Shown here: positions 8,280-17,312 of the stretch, piece by piece
How positions within the stretch are numbered: position 1 is the first letter of the stretch
How the letters are laid out: each line of letters opens with the position of its first letter
NCBI GenBank assembly: GCA_902571955.1
Contig: CACGDZ010000001.1
Location: forward strand, 124,001 to 188,000
Direction of reading: 5' to 3'
Source: an uncultured Pelagibacteraceae bacterium
GTDB taxonomy: Bacteria; Pseudomonadota; Alphaproteobacteria; Pelagibacterales; Pelagibacteraceae
DNA: 64,000 bases
Notes under the pieces: generated by a model
What the model was told of the DNA's origin: nothing
The model's database searches: none
What the model saw: only the letters and a program-made list of their open reading frames with translations
Translations under genes and position numbers: made by a program

Positions 8280-8957
8280 ATGATAAAAAATATATCAAAT
8301 CTTGGTGACGCAGCTGTATACTGTGATTTTGGTAATGAAGTAAATAAAACAATTAATTCAAAAGTAATAAAATATTTTAAAACTATTAAAAAAAATAATA
8401 TTGAGGGAATTAATAATTTAACCCCTTCTTATAATAAATTAATTATTTCTTTCGATCTAAATAAAACAAGTTTTAAAGAGGTTAAAAATTATATAGAAAA
8501 TATTGATCCTGAGGACTCTCAAAACATAAATTCTAAAAAATTAGAAATACCAGTTTGCTGTGATGAAAATTTCTCAATGGATATTAAAAGATTGGAAGAA
8601 ATATTAAAATTAAGTAAAGAAAAAATTTTAGAGAAATTTTTTAATAAAGAGTATTTCTGTTATATGACAGGTTTCATTGCTGGTATGCCTTTTCTTGGTG
8701 ACTTAGATGAAAATATGCGAGCTCAACGTTTAGAAACACCAAGAGTAAAAGTACCCAAAGGATCTGTTGCTTTAACAGAGCAATTTGCAAATATTTATAC
8801 ATTTGAAAGTCCAGGTGGATGGAACATTCTAGGAAATACCCCTTTGGATGTCTTTGATAGTTCAAAAGAAGATAAACCAAACCTAATTAATCCAGGAGAT
8901 ACAGTAATTTTCAAGGAAATTACCTTAGATCAGTACAAAAATTATAATGAGCAGTAA
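8280..8957 (+). CDS. pxpB: 5-oxoprolinase subunit B (KipI-like)
   Basis: 225 residues, normal length. The N-terminal half (NISNLGDAAVYCDFGNEVN) is the KipI N-domain; the C-terminal half is cyclophilin-like, with YFCYMTGFIAGMPFLGDL, RLETPRVKVPKGSVALTE and FESPGGWNILGNTPLDVFD, the conserved GGW segment of the family. It works with PxpA and PxpC to hydrolyse 5-oxoproline. In Bacillus the homologue KipI inhibits a sporulation kinase, a role that does not apply here. The gene overlaps pxpC by 11 bases and diverges from pxpA. Confidence 0.92.
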   Translation: MIKNISNLGDAAVYCDFGNEVNKTINSKVIKYFKTIKKNNIEGINNLTPSYNKLIISFDLNKTSFKEVKNYIENIDPEDSQNINSKKLEIPVCCDENFSMDIKRLEEILKLSKEKILEKFFNKEYFCYMTGFIAGMPFLGDLDENMRAQRLETPRVKVPKGSVALTEQFANIYTFESPGGWNILGNTPLDVFDSSKEDKPNLINPGDTVIFKEITLDQYKNYNEQ

Positions 8958-9891
8958 TTATTTAGATATTATCAGACCTGGAATAAATACTACCTTTCAA
9001 GATAAAGGCAGGGATCATCTTTATCATATCGGCATTCCATTTAGTGGTGCTATGGATAATAGAAATTATCTTATAGCTAACAAACTTGTAAATAATAATT
9101 TAGAATCTGCAGTAATAGAGTTTGCATATCAAGGTCCTCATATAAAATATTCAGGAGAAAAAATAAATATTGCTATCACCGGGGATGTTTTTTTTTCAAT
9201 TAAAAAAAAAGATACTGAAATTGAGGGTAATTGCTATCAAAGCTATCAAATTGAAGATGGAGATGAAATCAATATCATTTCTACAAATAAATCAGTTTAT
9301 GGATATTTAGCATTAGGTGGAGAGCTTGATTTAAAATTTCAATGGAATAGCTGTTCTATAAACACGAAAGCAAATATTGGATCTAATGATGGAAAAAAAT
9401 TAGATGTGGGGCAAAGAATTAATATAAAAAAAATAAATTCAAATAAGGATATTAAAAAAACTAATTACATTAATACCAAAATAGAAAACATAAGGGTAAT
9501 CAAAGGTACTAATTTTGATTACTTTTCTGAAGAAGGTAAAAAAATATTTTATGAAAGGGAATTCACAGTATCGAAACTTTCAGACAGAATGGGCATGAGA
9601 TTAGAGGGACCTAAAATTGATAACATTGTGAATACCAACATAAAATCAGAGGGTTTGATTAAAGGCGTAATCCAAGTTCCTGCAGACGGAAATCCAATTA
9701 TAATGCTTTCAGATCATGGTACTATTGGTGGTTATCCAAAAATTGGAGTTGTGGCTAGTGTCGATTATGATCGGTTAGTACAGATGTCTCCTGGCTCAAA
9801 AACAAAATTTAAAGAGATTAATTTATCTGATGCAGAGACTTTATTTAAGTTATATGAAATGGAAACTCAAAATTTATTATCACAAATTTAA
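8947..9891 (+). CDS. pxpC: 5-oxoprolinase subunit C (biotin-dependent carboxyltransferase family)
   Basis: 314 residues, normal for PxpC (KipA). The N-terminus LDIIRPGINTTFQDKGRDHL is the family signature, followed by GIPFSGAMDNRNYLIANKLV and later KLSDRMGMRLEGP, PADGNPIIMLSDHGTIGGYP and ASVDYDRLVQMSPGSK, all diagnostic. Many databases label the family as biotin-dependent carboxylase, but no biotin domain is present and the pairing with PxpA and PxpB supports 5-oxoprolinase. It overlaps pxpB by 11 bases at its start, and its stop overlaps the following transporter's ATG by one base. Confidence 0.92.
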   Translation: MSSNYLDIIRPGINTTFQDKGRDHLYHIGIPFSGAMDNRNYLIANKLVNNNLESAVIEFAYQGPHIKYSGEKINIAITGDVFFSIKKKDTEIEGNCYQSYQIEDGDEINIISTNKSVYGYLALGGELDLKFQWNSCSINTKANIGSNDGKKLDVGQRINIKKINSNKDIKKTNYINTKIENIRVIKGTNFDYFSEEGKKIFYEREFTVSKLSDRMGMRLEGPKIDNIVNTNIKSEGLIKGVIQVPADGNPIIMLSDHGTIGGYPKIGVVASVDYDRLVQMSPGSKTKFKEINLSDAETLFKLYEMETQNLLSQI

Positions 9892-10763
9892 TGAATTTCT
9901 TATCAAAAATACCAGGTCCTTTTTTAGTTTTTTTAGGAGCTTGTGCATTAAGTTTTGGTGGTTTAATTGTTAAGTCTTTCGATGGATCTACACTTTGGCA
10001 AATATTATTTTGGAGATCACTTTTCTTTATTGGAGTAATTACATTTTTTTTAATATTTACATACAAAGGAAAAGTTTTCAGTGCTCTTTATAAATCTGGA
10101 ATTCCAGGTTTATTTGGAGGTATAATTTTATCTGTTGGATTTGCTAGCTATGTGTTTGCTATGTACGAAACAACAGTAGCCAACGCAAACTTCATAATTC
10201 AAACTCAAGCTTTGTTTTTAGCAATTTTTGGTTACGTATTTTTAAAAGAAAAAATTTCAAAAATTACATTAACTTGCATTATTACAGCAGTAGCTGGTAT
10301 CATATTAATGTTAGGAAGTTCACTAACAACAGGTCAAATGACTGGAAACTTAGTTGCATTTATTATGCCGATATCATTTGCAATCTTAATTTTAATTGTA
10401 AGAAAATATCCAAAAGTCGACATGATACCTTTACAACTGGTAGCTGGAATTTTTGCAACACTAATAGGTTTGTTCATGTCACCAAGTATTTTTGTTTCAA
10501 CAAATGATATTTTTTTAGGTTTTCTTGCAGGATTTTTTCAAGTTGGACTTGGCTTCATACTTATAACAATTGGAGCAAGATCAACTCCTTCAGCATTTGT
10601 TGGAATCATTATGTTAACTGAGGCTGTTCTAGGACCATTGTGGGCATGGATGTTTGCAAATGAAAATCCACCACTCTCAGTACTTTTTGGGGGAGCGGTA
10701 GTTATAACAGCAGTAGTTATACAGTTTTTGTCTCCATTACTTGTCAAAAAGGTCGCTAAATAA
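9891..10763 (+). CDS. EamA/DMT-family transporter
   Basis: 290 residues with about ten hydrophobic helices in two halves, the pattern of drug/metabolite transporters. The first half contains GACALSFGGLIVKSFDGSTL and ends VFLKEKISKITL, the usual EamA repeat end; the second half contains GARSTPSAFVGIIMLTEAVL and GPLWAWMFANENPP. The start codon overlaps the pxpC stop, so it is probably made together with the 5-oxoprolinase subunits. That suggests a substrate related to pyroglutamate or amino acids, but direction and substrate cannot be read. One of three EamA proteins in the window, each in a different operon. Confidence 0.87.
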   Translation: MNFLSKIPGPFLVFLGACALSFGGLIVKSFDGSTLWQILFWRSLFFIGVITFFLIFTYKGKVFSALYKSGIPGLFGGIILSVGFASYVFAMYETTVANANFIIQTQALFLAIFGYVFLKEKISKITLTCIITAVAGIILMLGSSLTTGQMTGNLVAFIMPISFAILILIVRKYPKVDMIPLQLVAGIFATLIGLFMSPSIFVSTNDIFLGFLAGFFQVGLGFILITIGARSTPSAFVGIIMLTEAVLGPLWAWMFANENPPLSVLFGGAVVITAVVIQFLSPLLVKKVAK

Positions 10764-10765
10764 AT

Positions 10766-10795
10766 TTCACATAAACATTTTAAATGTGCTATAAA
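10766..10795 (+). promoter_or_regulatory. Putative sigma-70 promoter of the gcvTHP operon
   Basis: TTCACA at 10766-10771 matches the -35 consensus in five of six bases, and TATAAA at 10790-10795 matches the -10 consensus in five of six, with an 18-base spacer. It begins three bases after the stop of the upstream transporter gene. A start about seven bases downstream, near 10802, would place the transcript start at the first stem of the glycine riboswitch. Such matches are common in AT-rich DNA, but the placement is persuasive. Confidence 0.5.
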
Positions 10796-10801
10796 TTTAC
10801 T

Positions 10802-10937
10802 TACGGGAGAGACTACTATTGTAGCGCCGAAGGAGCAACCACCCCGGAAACTCTCAGGCAAAAGGACCGTACATATTAACTCTGGAAAGAGAATTATTCT
10901 CGCCGAAGGAGCAAATCTCTCAGGCACCAAGACAGAG
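10802..10937 (+). promoter_or_regulatory. Tandem glycine riboswitch upstream of gcvT
   Basis: Two glycine aptamers lie in series. Aptamer 1: TACGG (10802-10806) pairs with CCGTA (10867-10871), enclosing GGGAGAG, the core CGCCGAAGGAGCAA and CTCTCAGGCAAAAGGACCG. Aptamer 2: CTCTG (10880-10884) pairs with CAGAG (10933-10937), enclosing the same core CGCCGAAGGAGCAAA and CTCTCAGGCACCAAGAC. Both cores match the known glycine riboswitch consensus, and control of gcvT by this RNA is established in many bacteria, including SAR11. It is expected to turn the operon on when glycine is abundant. The 19 bases between aptamer 2 and the gcvT ATG can pair with the start of aptamer 2 (see findings). Confidence 0.96.
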
Positions 10938-10956
10938 GGGGCAAGTAAGAGTTAAT

Positions 10957-12060
10957 ATGGAAATTAAAAGAACAACACTAAATAAACTTCATCAAAGTAA
11001 CAAAGCTAAGTTTGTTGAATTTGCAGGTTATGAAATGCCTATTCAGTATAGCAAAGGTATTATTGAAGAACATAAATTCACAAGAACACATTCTGGTATA
11101 TTTGACGTATCTCATATGGGTCAATTATTCATATATGGCGATGACAGTTTAACAGAAGAATTAGAAAAAATTTTTCCACTAGATTTAAAGAATCTTAAAC
11201 AGAACTGCTCTAAGTATAGTTTTTTAATGAATGAAGATGCTGGAATTTATGATGATTTAATTATTACTAAAATAGAGGAGGGGTATTTAATTATCTTAAA
11301 TGCTGCATGCAAAGATAAAGATTTTGAAATTTTATCTAATTTACTAGGTTCAAAATTTAAAATGAATTTAGACAACAATAGATCTTTGATAGCAATTCAG
11401 GGACCTAAGTCTGTAGAAATTTTAAACTCAATTATAAATGGGGTTGATCGACTAAATTTTATGACAGGAAATTGGTTTGATTCTGATAATCAAAAATTAT
11501 TTGTCACAAGATCTGGTTACACAGGAGAAGATGGATTTGAAATTTCAATTTCAAACGATAAAGCTGAAAAATTTGTAGAAAATTTAATAGAAAAGGGAGC
11601 ACAACTTATAGGACTTGGGGCAAGAGATACCTTGAGATTAGAGGCTGGATTATGTTTGTATGGTCATGAATTAAATATTAATAAAACACCAGTTGAGGCA
11701 AACCTTAGATGGGCAATTTCAAAATCTAGATTATTAAATGGAGGTTTTATTGGATCAAAAAAAATTATGAACCAATTGCAAGATGGAGCAAATCAGATAA
11801 GAGTAGGGATCAAACCTGAAGGAAGGCTGATTGCAAGAGAAAAAACAAAAATATATAATGAAACAGACAAACAAATTGGTGAGATAACTAGTGGCACGTT
11901 CGGACCAAGTGTAAACGGCCCTATAGCGATGGGTTATGTAGATAGAGAATTTTCAAAAGTCGATACTAAGATTTTGCTCGAGGTAAGAGGAAAAAAATAT
12001 CCAGCAAATATCTGTGCTTTACCATTTTATAAAAAAAATTATGTGAAAGGAGTAAATTAA
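10957..12060 (+). CDS. gcvT: Glycine cleavage system T protein (aminomethyltransferase)
   Basis: 367 residues, normal for bacterial GcvT. Motifs include [20 protein letters not shown] at the N-terminus, [13 protein letters not shown] with the conserved Asp and His region, [32 protein letters not shown] and the C-terminal [21 protein letters not shown]. GcvT takes the aminomethyl group from lipoylated H protein, releasing ammonia and passing the carbon to tetrahydrofolate as methylene-THF. It is first in the gcvT-gcvH-gcvP operon directly behind the glycine riboswitch. The stop overlaps the gcvH start (TAATG). Confidence 0.96.
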   Translation: MEIKRTTLNKLHQSNKAKFVEFAGYEMPIQYSKGIIEEHKFTRTHSGIFDVSHMGQLFIYGDDSLTEELEKIFPLDLKNLKQNCSKYSFLMNEDAGIYDDLIITKIEEGYLIILNAACKDKDFEILSNLLGSKFKMNLDNNRSLIAIQGPKSVEILNSIINGVDRLNFMTGNWFDSDNQKLFVTRSGYTGEDGFEISISNDKAEKFVENLIEKGAQLIGLGARDTLRLEAGLCLYGHELNINKTPVEANLRWAISKSRLLNGGFIGSKKIMNQLQDGANQIRVGIKPEGRLIAREKTKIYNETDKQIGEITSGTFGPSVNGPIAMGYVDREFSKVDTKILLEVRGKKYPANICALPFYKKNYVKGVN

Positions 12061-12440
12061 TGAGCGAAGTAAAATTTTCTAAAGAACATGAGTGGATTAC
12101 TTTAGAAGGAGATGTAGCCACAATAGGTATTACAAAACATGCAACAGAAATGCTTGGCGACATAGTTTTTGCAGAGCTTCCTGAAAAAGGATCTAATGTT
12201 GAAAAAGATGGTACTGCGGGAGTGGTAGAGTCTACAAAAGCTGCTAGTGATGTTTATACTCCAGTTAGTGGTGAAGTGGTAGACACCAATCAATCTATAG
12301 TAGATGATCCTGCCAAAATTAATGAGGACCCTGAAGGTGGTGCATGGTTTTTTAAATTGAAAATTAAAGACTCATCTGAGCTAGATACTTTAATGAATAA
12401 AGAAGAATACGATAAATTCGCAAAGGAGACATCAAGCTAA
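12060..12440 (+). CDS. gcvH: Glycine cleavage system H protein (lipoyl carrier)
   Basis: 126 residues, normal length. [20 protein letters not shown] is the family start; the lipoylated Lys lies in [19 protein letters not shown] near residue 61. The C-terminus has [14 protein letters not shown], also conserved. GcvH carries the aminomethyl group between GcvP and GcvT and is reoxidised by dihydrolipoamide dehydrogenase, which is not encoded in the window. The gene overlaps gcvT and gcvP by one base on each side, which points to tight translational coupling within the riboswitch-controlled operon. Confidence 0.97.
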   Translation: MSEVKFSKEHEWITLEGDVATIGITKHATEMLGDIVFAELPEKGSNVEKDGTAGVVESTKAASDVYTPVSGEVVDTNQSIVDDPAKINEDPEGGAWFFKLKIKDSSELDTLMNKEEYDKFAKETSS

Positions 12441-15310
12441 TGTTACATAATTCTCAAAAAGATTTTATTAGAAGACACATAGGTCCATCAGAAAAAGACC
12501 AAGAAAAAATGCTTAAAGATCTTAACTTTAAGTCATTAGATGAGTTTATTAATAGCACCATACCAGAAAAAATTCAGTTCAAAGGTGAATTAAATATCGG
12601 GGAACCAAATTCAGAATATGAAGCTTTAAGAAAATTAAAAGCAATTTCAAAAAAAAATAAAATTTACTCAAATTTTATAGGAATGGGTTATTATGGAACC
12701 TACACACCATATGTAATTCTAAGAAATATATTAGAAAATCCTGGTTGGTATACATCATATACACCATATCAGCCTGAAGTGGCACAAGGTAGATTAGAGA
12801 TGCTATTAAATTTTCAACAAATGATTGTTGATTTTACAGGAATGGATATTGCAAATGCGTCTCTACTTGATGAAGGAACTGCAGCTGCAGAAGCTATGGG
12901 TTTAAGTCATAGACTTAATAAAAGTGATAGTAATTTAGTTTTTGTTTCAGAGAATTGTCATCCACAAACAATTGATGTTATCCAAACTAGAGCAGAGCCA
13001 ATGGGTCTTAAAGTCCTTGTTGGAAATGAGGATAAAGTTCTAGAACAGTTAAAAGAAGATATTGTTTGTGGTGTTTTACAATATCCAGGAACTTTAGGTG
13101 ATATTAAGGACCCTAGTGAGTCCATAAGTAAAATTCATAAAAAAAATGGAAAGGCAATTTTAGTTTGTGATCTCCTTGCGCTTTCTATGCTTAAAACACC
13201 TAGAGAGCTTGGAGCTGATATTGCAGTCGGTAGCTCCCAAAGGTTTGGTATTCCAATGGGTTATGGAGGACCTCATGCAGCCTTTTTTGCCACAAAAGAT
13301 GAATATAAAAGATCTATGCCAGGTAGGATTGTTGGAGTTTCAGTGGATAGGCATGGAAACAAAGCTTATAGATTGTCATTACAAACTAGAGAGCAACACA
13401 TTAGAAGAGACAAAGCTACAAGTAATATATGTACCGCTCAAGCTTTACTAGCGATTGTTTCAGCAGCATATGCCATTTATCACGGTCCAGACGGAATTAA
13501 AAGTATATCTGAAAGAGTATCTCAACTAGCAAAAAATTTTGCTGATAAAATAAAACAATCTGGATATGAATTATACTCAGATTATTTTTTTGATACTGTA
13601 ACTATTATTACCAAAGAAAAGACTGATCAAATATTTAAAAACGCTTTAGACCAAAAAGTTAACATAAGAAAAGTTAATTCAGAAATGCTGTCTGTTTCTT
13701 TTGACGAAAGAAAAAATGTTTACAGAGTAAATCAACTATTAAAAATTTTTAATGCAGCGGAGTCTATTAAAAAAGAGGATCCTACTGTTGCTTTACCAAA
13801 TTTACCAAAAAATTTATTAAGAACTTCAAAATATTTAGAACACCCTGTTTTTAATTCATATCACTCAGAGACAGAGATGCTTAGATATCTTAAAAAATTA
13901 GAGGATAAGGATATAGCTCTTAATAGAACAATGATCGCTCTGGGTTCATGTACTATGAAATTAAATGCTACTGCAGAAATGATACCTATTTCTTGGAGAG
14001 AATTGGCAGAACCTCATCCATTTGTACCTGTCGAACAGATGGAGGGATATAGAGAGATGTTCACAGATCTTAAAAATTGGTTAAGATCTATCACTGGTTT
14101 TTCTGGTGTTTCACTTCAGCCAAATGCAGGAGCCCAAGGTGAGTACGCTGGATTAATGGTAATAAGAAAATATCATTTAGATAGAGGAGATGAAAATAGA
14201 AACATATGTTTAATACCAAGCTCAGCACATGGAACTAATCCAGCAAGTGCACAGATGGTTGGAATGAAAGTTGTAGTTGTTGATTGTGACAAAGAAGGAA
14301 ATGTTGATTTTGAAGATTTAAAGAAAAAAGCAGAAATGCATTCTGAAAATCTTGGAGCATTAATGGTCACTTATCCGTCTACTCACGGAGTATTTGAAGA
14401 AAAAATTAAAGATATATGCGAAATAATTCATCAACATGGTGGTCAAGTTTATATGGATGGAGCAAACTTAAATGCACTTGTTGGTGTAGCAAAACCAGGA
14501 AATTTTGGTCCTGATGTTTGTCATATAAACTTGCATAAAACATTTTGTATTCCGCATGGTGGAGGAGGACCTGGAATGGGACCTATCGCATGTAAAAGAC
14601 ATTTACAAGTTTATCTGCCTAATCATCCAGTTGTAAAAGATTGTGGACCTGCAAGCGGAATAGGTGCTGTTTCAGCAGCTCCTTGGGGAAGCTCAAGTAT
14701 TTTATCAATTTCTTGGATGTATATTAAGATGATGGGATCTGAGGGTGTAAAACTTGCAACACAAATTGCAATACTAAATGCAAATTACATTGCAAATAGA
14801 TTAAAAGACCATTACCCAATTCTTTATAAAGGTTCAAATGGTAATGTAGCTCATGAATGTATTATTGATATTAGATCAATTAAAAGCGAAACAGGCATTT
14901 CAGAAGAAGATATAGCTAAAAGATTAATAGATTATGGATTTCATGCACCAACAATGTCATGGCCAGTTGCTGGAACAATGATGATTGAACCAACAGAAAG
15001 TGAGAGTTTATCTGAACTAGATAGATTTTGTAACACTTTGATTAGCATTAAAAAAGAAATAGATATGGTCAAGTCAGGCAAGTTTGACAAAGTTGATAAC
15101 CCTATAAAAAATGCACCTCATACTGACATAGAATTAGCTTCAGATGAATGGAATCATAAATATTCAAGAGAGCAAGCTGCATATCCAGCAAAATTCTTAA
15201 AAGCAAATAAATTTTGGCCTCCAGTTGCAAGAGTTGACAATGTATACGGAGATAAAAACATTTTTTGCACTTGTCCAAGTATGGATGAGTTTAAAGAAGA
15301 TGCAGCATAA
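12440..15310 (+). CDS. gcvP: Glycine dehydrogenase (decarboxylating), P protein
   Basis: 956 residues, a full single-chain P protein with both halves. The N-terminal half starts FIRRHIGPSEKDQEKMLKDL and contains FIGMGYYGTYTP and LLDEGTAAAEAMG. The C-terminal catalytic half contains HINLHKTFCIPHGGGGPGMG, whose Lys forms the Schiff base with pyridoxal phosphate, and GSCTMKLNATAEM at its start. It decarboxylates glycine and loads the aminomethyl group onto GcvH. Last gene of the riboswitch-controlled operon; the next gene begins six bases downstream on the same strand but belongs to a different process, so read-through is possible. Confidence 0.97.
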   Translation: MLHNSQKDFIRRHIGPSEKDQEKMLKDLNFKSLDEFINSTIPEKIQFKGELNIGEPNSEYEALRKLKAISKKNKIYSNFIGMGYYGTYTPYVILRNILENPGWYTSYTPYQPEVAQGRLEMLLNFQQMIVDFTGMDIANASLLDEGTAAAEAMGLSHRLNKSDSNLVFVSENCHPQTIDVIQTRAEPMGLKVLVGNEDKVLEQLKEDIVCGVLQYPGTLGDIKDPSESISKIHKKNGKAILVCDLLALSMLKTPRELGADIAVGSSQRFGIPMGYGGPHAAFFATKDEYKRSMPGRIVGVSVDRHGNKAYRLSLQTREQHIRRDKATSNICTAQALLAIVSAAYAIYHGPDGIKSISERVSQLAKNFADKIKQSGYELYSDYFFDTVTIITKEKTDQIFKNALDQKVNIRKVNSEMLSVSFDERKNVYRVNQLLKIFNAAESIKKEDPTVALPNLPKNLLRTSKYLEHPVFNSYHSETEMLRYLKKLEDKDIALNRTMIALGSCTMKLNATAEMIPISWRELAEPHPFVPVEQMEGYREMFTDLKNWLRSITGFSGVSLQPNAGAQGEYAGLMVIRKYHLDRGDENRNICLIPSSAHGTNPASAQMVGMKVVVVDCDKEGNVDFEDLKKKAEMHSENLGALMVTYPSTHGVFEEKIKDICEIIHQHGGQVYMDGANLNALVGVAKPGNFGPDVCHINLHKTFCIPHGGGGPGMGPIACKRHLQVYLPNHPVVKDCGPASGIGAVSAAPWGSSSILSISWMYIKMMGSEGVKLATQIAILNANYIANRLKDHYPILYKGSNGNVAHECIIDIRSIKSETGISEEDIAKRLIDYGFHAPTMSWPVAGTMMIEPTESESLSELDRFCNTLISIKKEIDMVKSGKFDKVDNPIKNAPHTDIELASDEWNHKYSREQAAYPAKFLKANKFWPPVARVDNVYGDKNIFCTCPSMDEFKEDAA

Positions 15311-15316
15311 TAATTA

Positions 15317-16555
15317 ATGAAAATTGCTGTTGTTGGTTCAGGTATTTCCGGACTAAGTGCTGCTTTTTATTTATCCAAAAAACATCATGTAGATCTTTTT
15401 GAAAGAGAAGATCATTTTGGCGGACATTCTCATACTATAGATTTGTTTTTTGAAGAAAAAAAAGTCTCAGTCGATATCGGTTTTATTGTTTTTAATTTTC
15501 AAACTTATCCAAATCTAATTAATTTTTTTAAAGAAAATGATATTCAAATTGAAAAAAGCAATATGTCCTTTTCAGTTTCAGTAGATAATACAAATTTTGA
15601 ATATTGTGGCAAAGGATTAAGTGGAATTTTCTCTAATAAATCAAATTTATTAAATATTAAGTTTTTGAAAATGTTTTTTGATATAATAAAATTTTATAAA
15701 AAAAGTGATAGAGTCAGAATAGCCAATGAAAAAATCACCTTAGGCGAATATCTAAAAATAAATAAATTATCCAAAACTTTTATCGATTATCATATAATAC
15801 CAATGGTATCTGCAATTTGGTCCATGCCTCCTTATGAAGCGAGCAAGATGCCAATTAGTTTTTTTCTTAGATTCTTCCAAAATCATGGTTTGTTTAAATT
15901 AAAAAATAGACCACAGTGGTACACAGTAACTAATAGAAGCAGAACTTATGTAAGTAAAATACTTTCACAAATAAGTGGCGAACACTATAAGAACTATAAA
16001 GTTACAAAAATAAAAAGAAAATCTAAAGGATTAGATTTATACTATGGTAATGAAAGTGAATTTTTCGATTATGACAAAGTAGTTTTAGCGACTCATGCTG
16101 ATGAAGCTTTAAATTTAATTGAAAATTCAACTGATGATGAGAAAAATATTCTTTCAAATTTTAGTTACAAAGAAAATATAGCTTATATACATACAGATCA
16201 GCGGGCTATGCCAAAAAATAAAAAAGCTTGGTCTTCTTGGAATTCATCAATAGATAATAAGAATTTAGAGAAAAATTCAATTACATACTGGTTAAATTTA
16301 TTACAAAATCTTAAGTTTGAAGAAAATATTTTCTTAACGTTAAATCCTTACTTTAATATTGACGAGAAAAAAATATTGAAAAAAGTGAAATTTACGCACC
16401 CTTATTATGATCAAAAAGCATTAGATGCTCAATCAGAGCTTGTTAGATTACAAAATCAAAAAGATCTACTTTTTTGTGGAAGTTATTTTGGTTACGGATT
16501 TCATGAAGATGGAATAAAATCATCTATTGAAATGCTAAAAAACCTTAATGATTAG
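15317..16555 (+). CDS. FAD-dependent amine oxidase-like protein of a lipid-modification cluster
   Basis: 412 residues. The N-terminal Rossmann motif VVGSGISGLSAAFYLSKKHH is followed by EREDHFGGHSHTID, the double-GG pattern of the amine oxidase/phytoene desaturase group. The C-terminal part FCGSYFGYGFHEDGIKSSIE closes the FAD site. Proteins of this type regularly precede DUF1365 and a cyclopropane synthase-like methyltransferase, as here, with an eight-base overlap to the DUF1365 gene. In Rhodobacter the comparable genes are tied to singlet-oxygen response and, as I recall, to furan fatty acid synthesis (UfaD-like desaturase). The specific reaction here is inferred, not seen. Confidence 0.8.
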   Translation: MKIAVVGSGISGLSAAFYLSKKHHVDLFEREDHFGGHSHTIDLFFEEKKVSVDIGFIVFNFQTYPNLINFFKENDIQIEKSNMSFSVSVDNTNFEYCGKGLSGIFSNKSNLLNIKFLKMFFDIIKFYKKSDRVRIANEKITLGEYLKINKLSKTFIDYHIIPMVSAIWSMPPYEASKMPISFFLRFFQNHGLFKLKNRPQWYTVTNRSRTYVSKILSQISGEHYKNYKVTKIKRKSKGLDLYYGNESEFFDYDKVVLATHADEALNLIENSTDDEKNILSNFSYKENIAYIHTDQRAMPKNKKAWSSWNSSIDNKNLEKNSITYWLNLLQNLKFEENIFLTLNPYFNIDEKKILKKVKFTHPYYDQKALDAQSELVRLQNQKDLLFCGSYFGYGFHEDGIKSSIEMLKNLND

Positions 16556-17312
16556 CTCATCTATATATAATGGAAATGTAATCCATAAAAGATTTAAGCC
16601 AAAAAAACATTTCTTCAAATATAAAGTTTTTTCATTATTTTTGGATCTATCGGAGCTCAAAGAACTACATAATAACCTTAATTTTTTCTCTTTAAATAAA
16701 TTTAATTTAATAAGTTTCTATGAGAAAGACCACGGTGAACGTGACGGTTCATCTCTTCTTGATTGGGTAAAAAACAACTTAAGAAGTAATAGCATCAGTA
16801 CAGATAATATAAAAGTAAAACTCTTATGTTATCCAAGAATATTAGGTTATGTTTTTAATCCTCTAAGCATTTTTTTTGTGTATGACAATGACGAAAATTT
16901 AATCTCTATATTATATGAGGTTAAAAATACATTTGGTGAACAACATACTTATGTTTTTAAAATTGAAGGAGAAAATAAATTAATTCAAAATAATTGTTCA
17001 AAAAAATTCCATGTTTCACCATTTATTGAAATGGATTGTAATTATTTTTTTAGGATATTAAATCCAGGAGATAAGTTGTCTGTTATAATAGATCAATACG
17101 ACCAGGAAGGAAAAATTCTATTTGCATCTCAAGATGGTGTAAGATCCAATTTAACTAATAAAAATTTAATGAATTCCTATCTAAAACACCCTTTGATGAC
17201 ATTTAAAATAATTTCTGCGATACATTTTGAAGCGTTTAAATTATGGATTAAAGGAATTAAATTTGTGAAAAAAAAATTAAAAATTAAAAATAATATTACT
17301 GTAGAAAATTAA
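16548..17312 (+). CDS. DUF1365 family protein
   Basis: 254 residues. The family start is clear: SSIYNGNVIHKRFKPKKHFF, then KVFSLFLDLSEL, followed by HGERDGSSLLDWVKNNL and LLCYPRILGYVFNPLSIFFV, all hallmark segments of DUF1365. The biochemical role is not known to me. It is almost always found between an FAD-dependent oxidase and a cyclopropane-fatty-acid synthase-like methyltransferase, and that is the arrangement here, with overlaps of eight bases upstream and one base downstream. A role in acyl-chain modification of phospholipids is therefore likely but not shown. No signal peptide is evident. Confidence 0.88.
   Translation: MISSSIYNGNVIHKRFKPKKHFFKYKVFSLFLDLSELKELHNNLNFFSLNKFNLISFYEKDHGERDGSSLLDWVKNNLRSNSISTDNIKVKLLCYPRILGYVFNPLSIFFVYDNDENLISILYEVKNTFGEQHTYVFKIEGENKLIQNNCSKKFHVSPFIEMDCNYFFRILNPGDKLSVIIDQYDQEGKILFASQDGVRSNLTNKNLMNSYLKHPLMTFKIISAIHFEAFKLWIKGIKFVKKKLKIKNNITVEN

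Noticed and set aside
10538..10930. Open frame of 130 codons on the minus strand across the end of the EamA gene and the glycine riboswitch
   Set aside because: It lies antisense to a well-supported gene and a structured RNA, and its protein resembles nothing. It is a chance frame.
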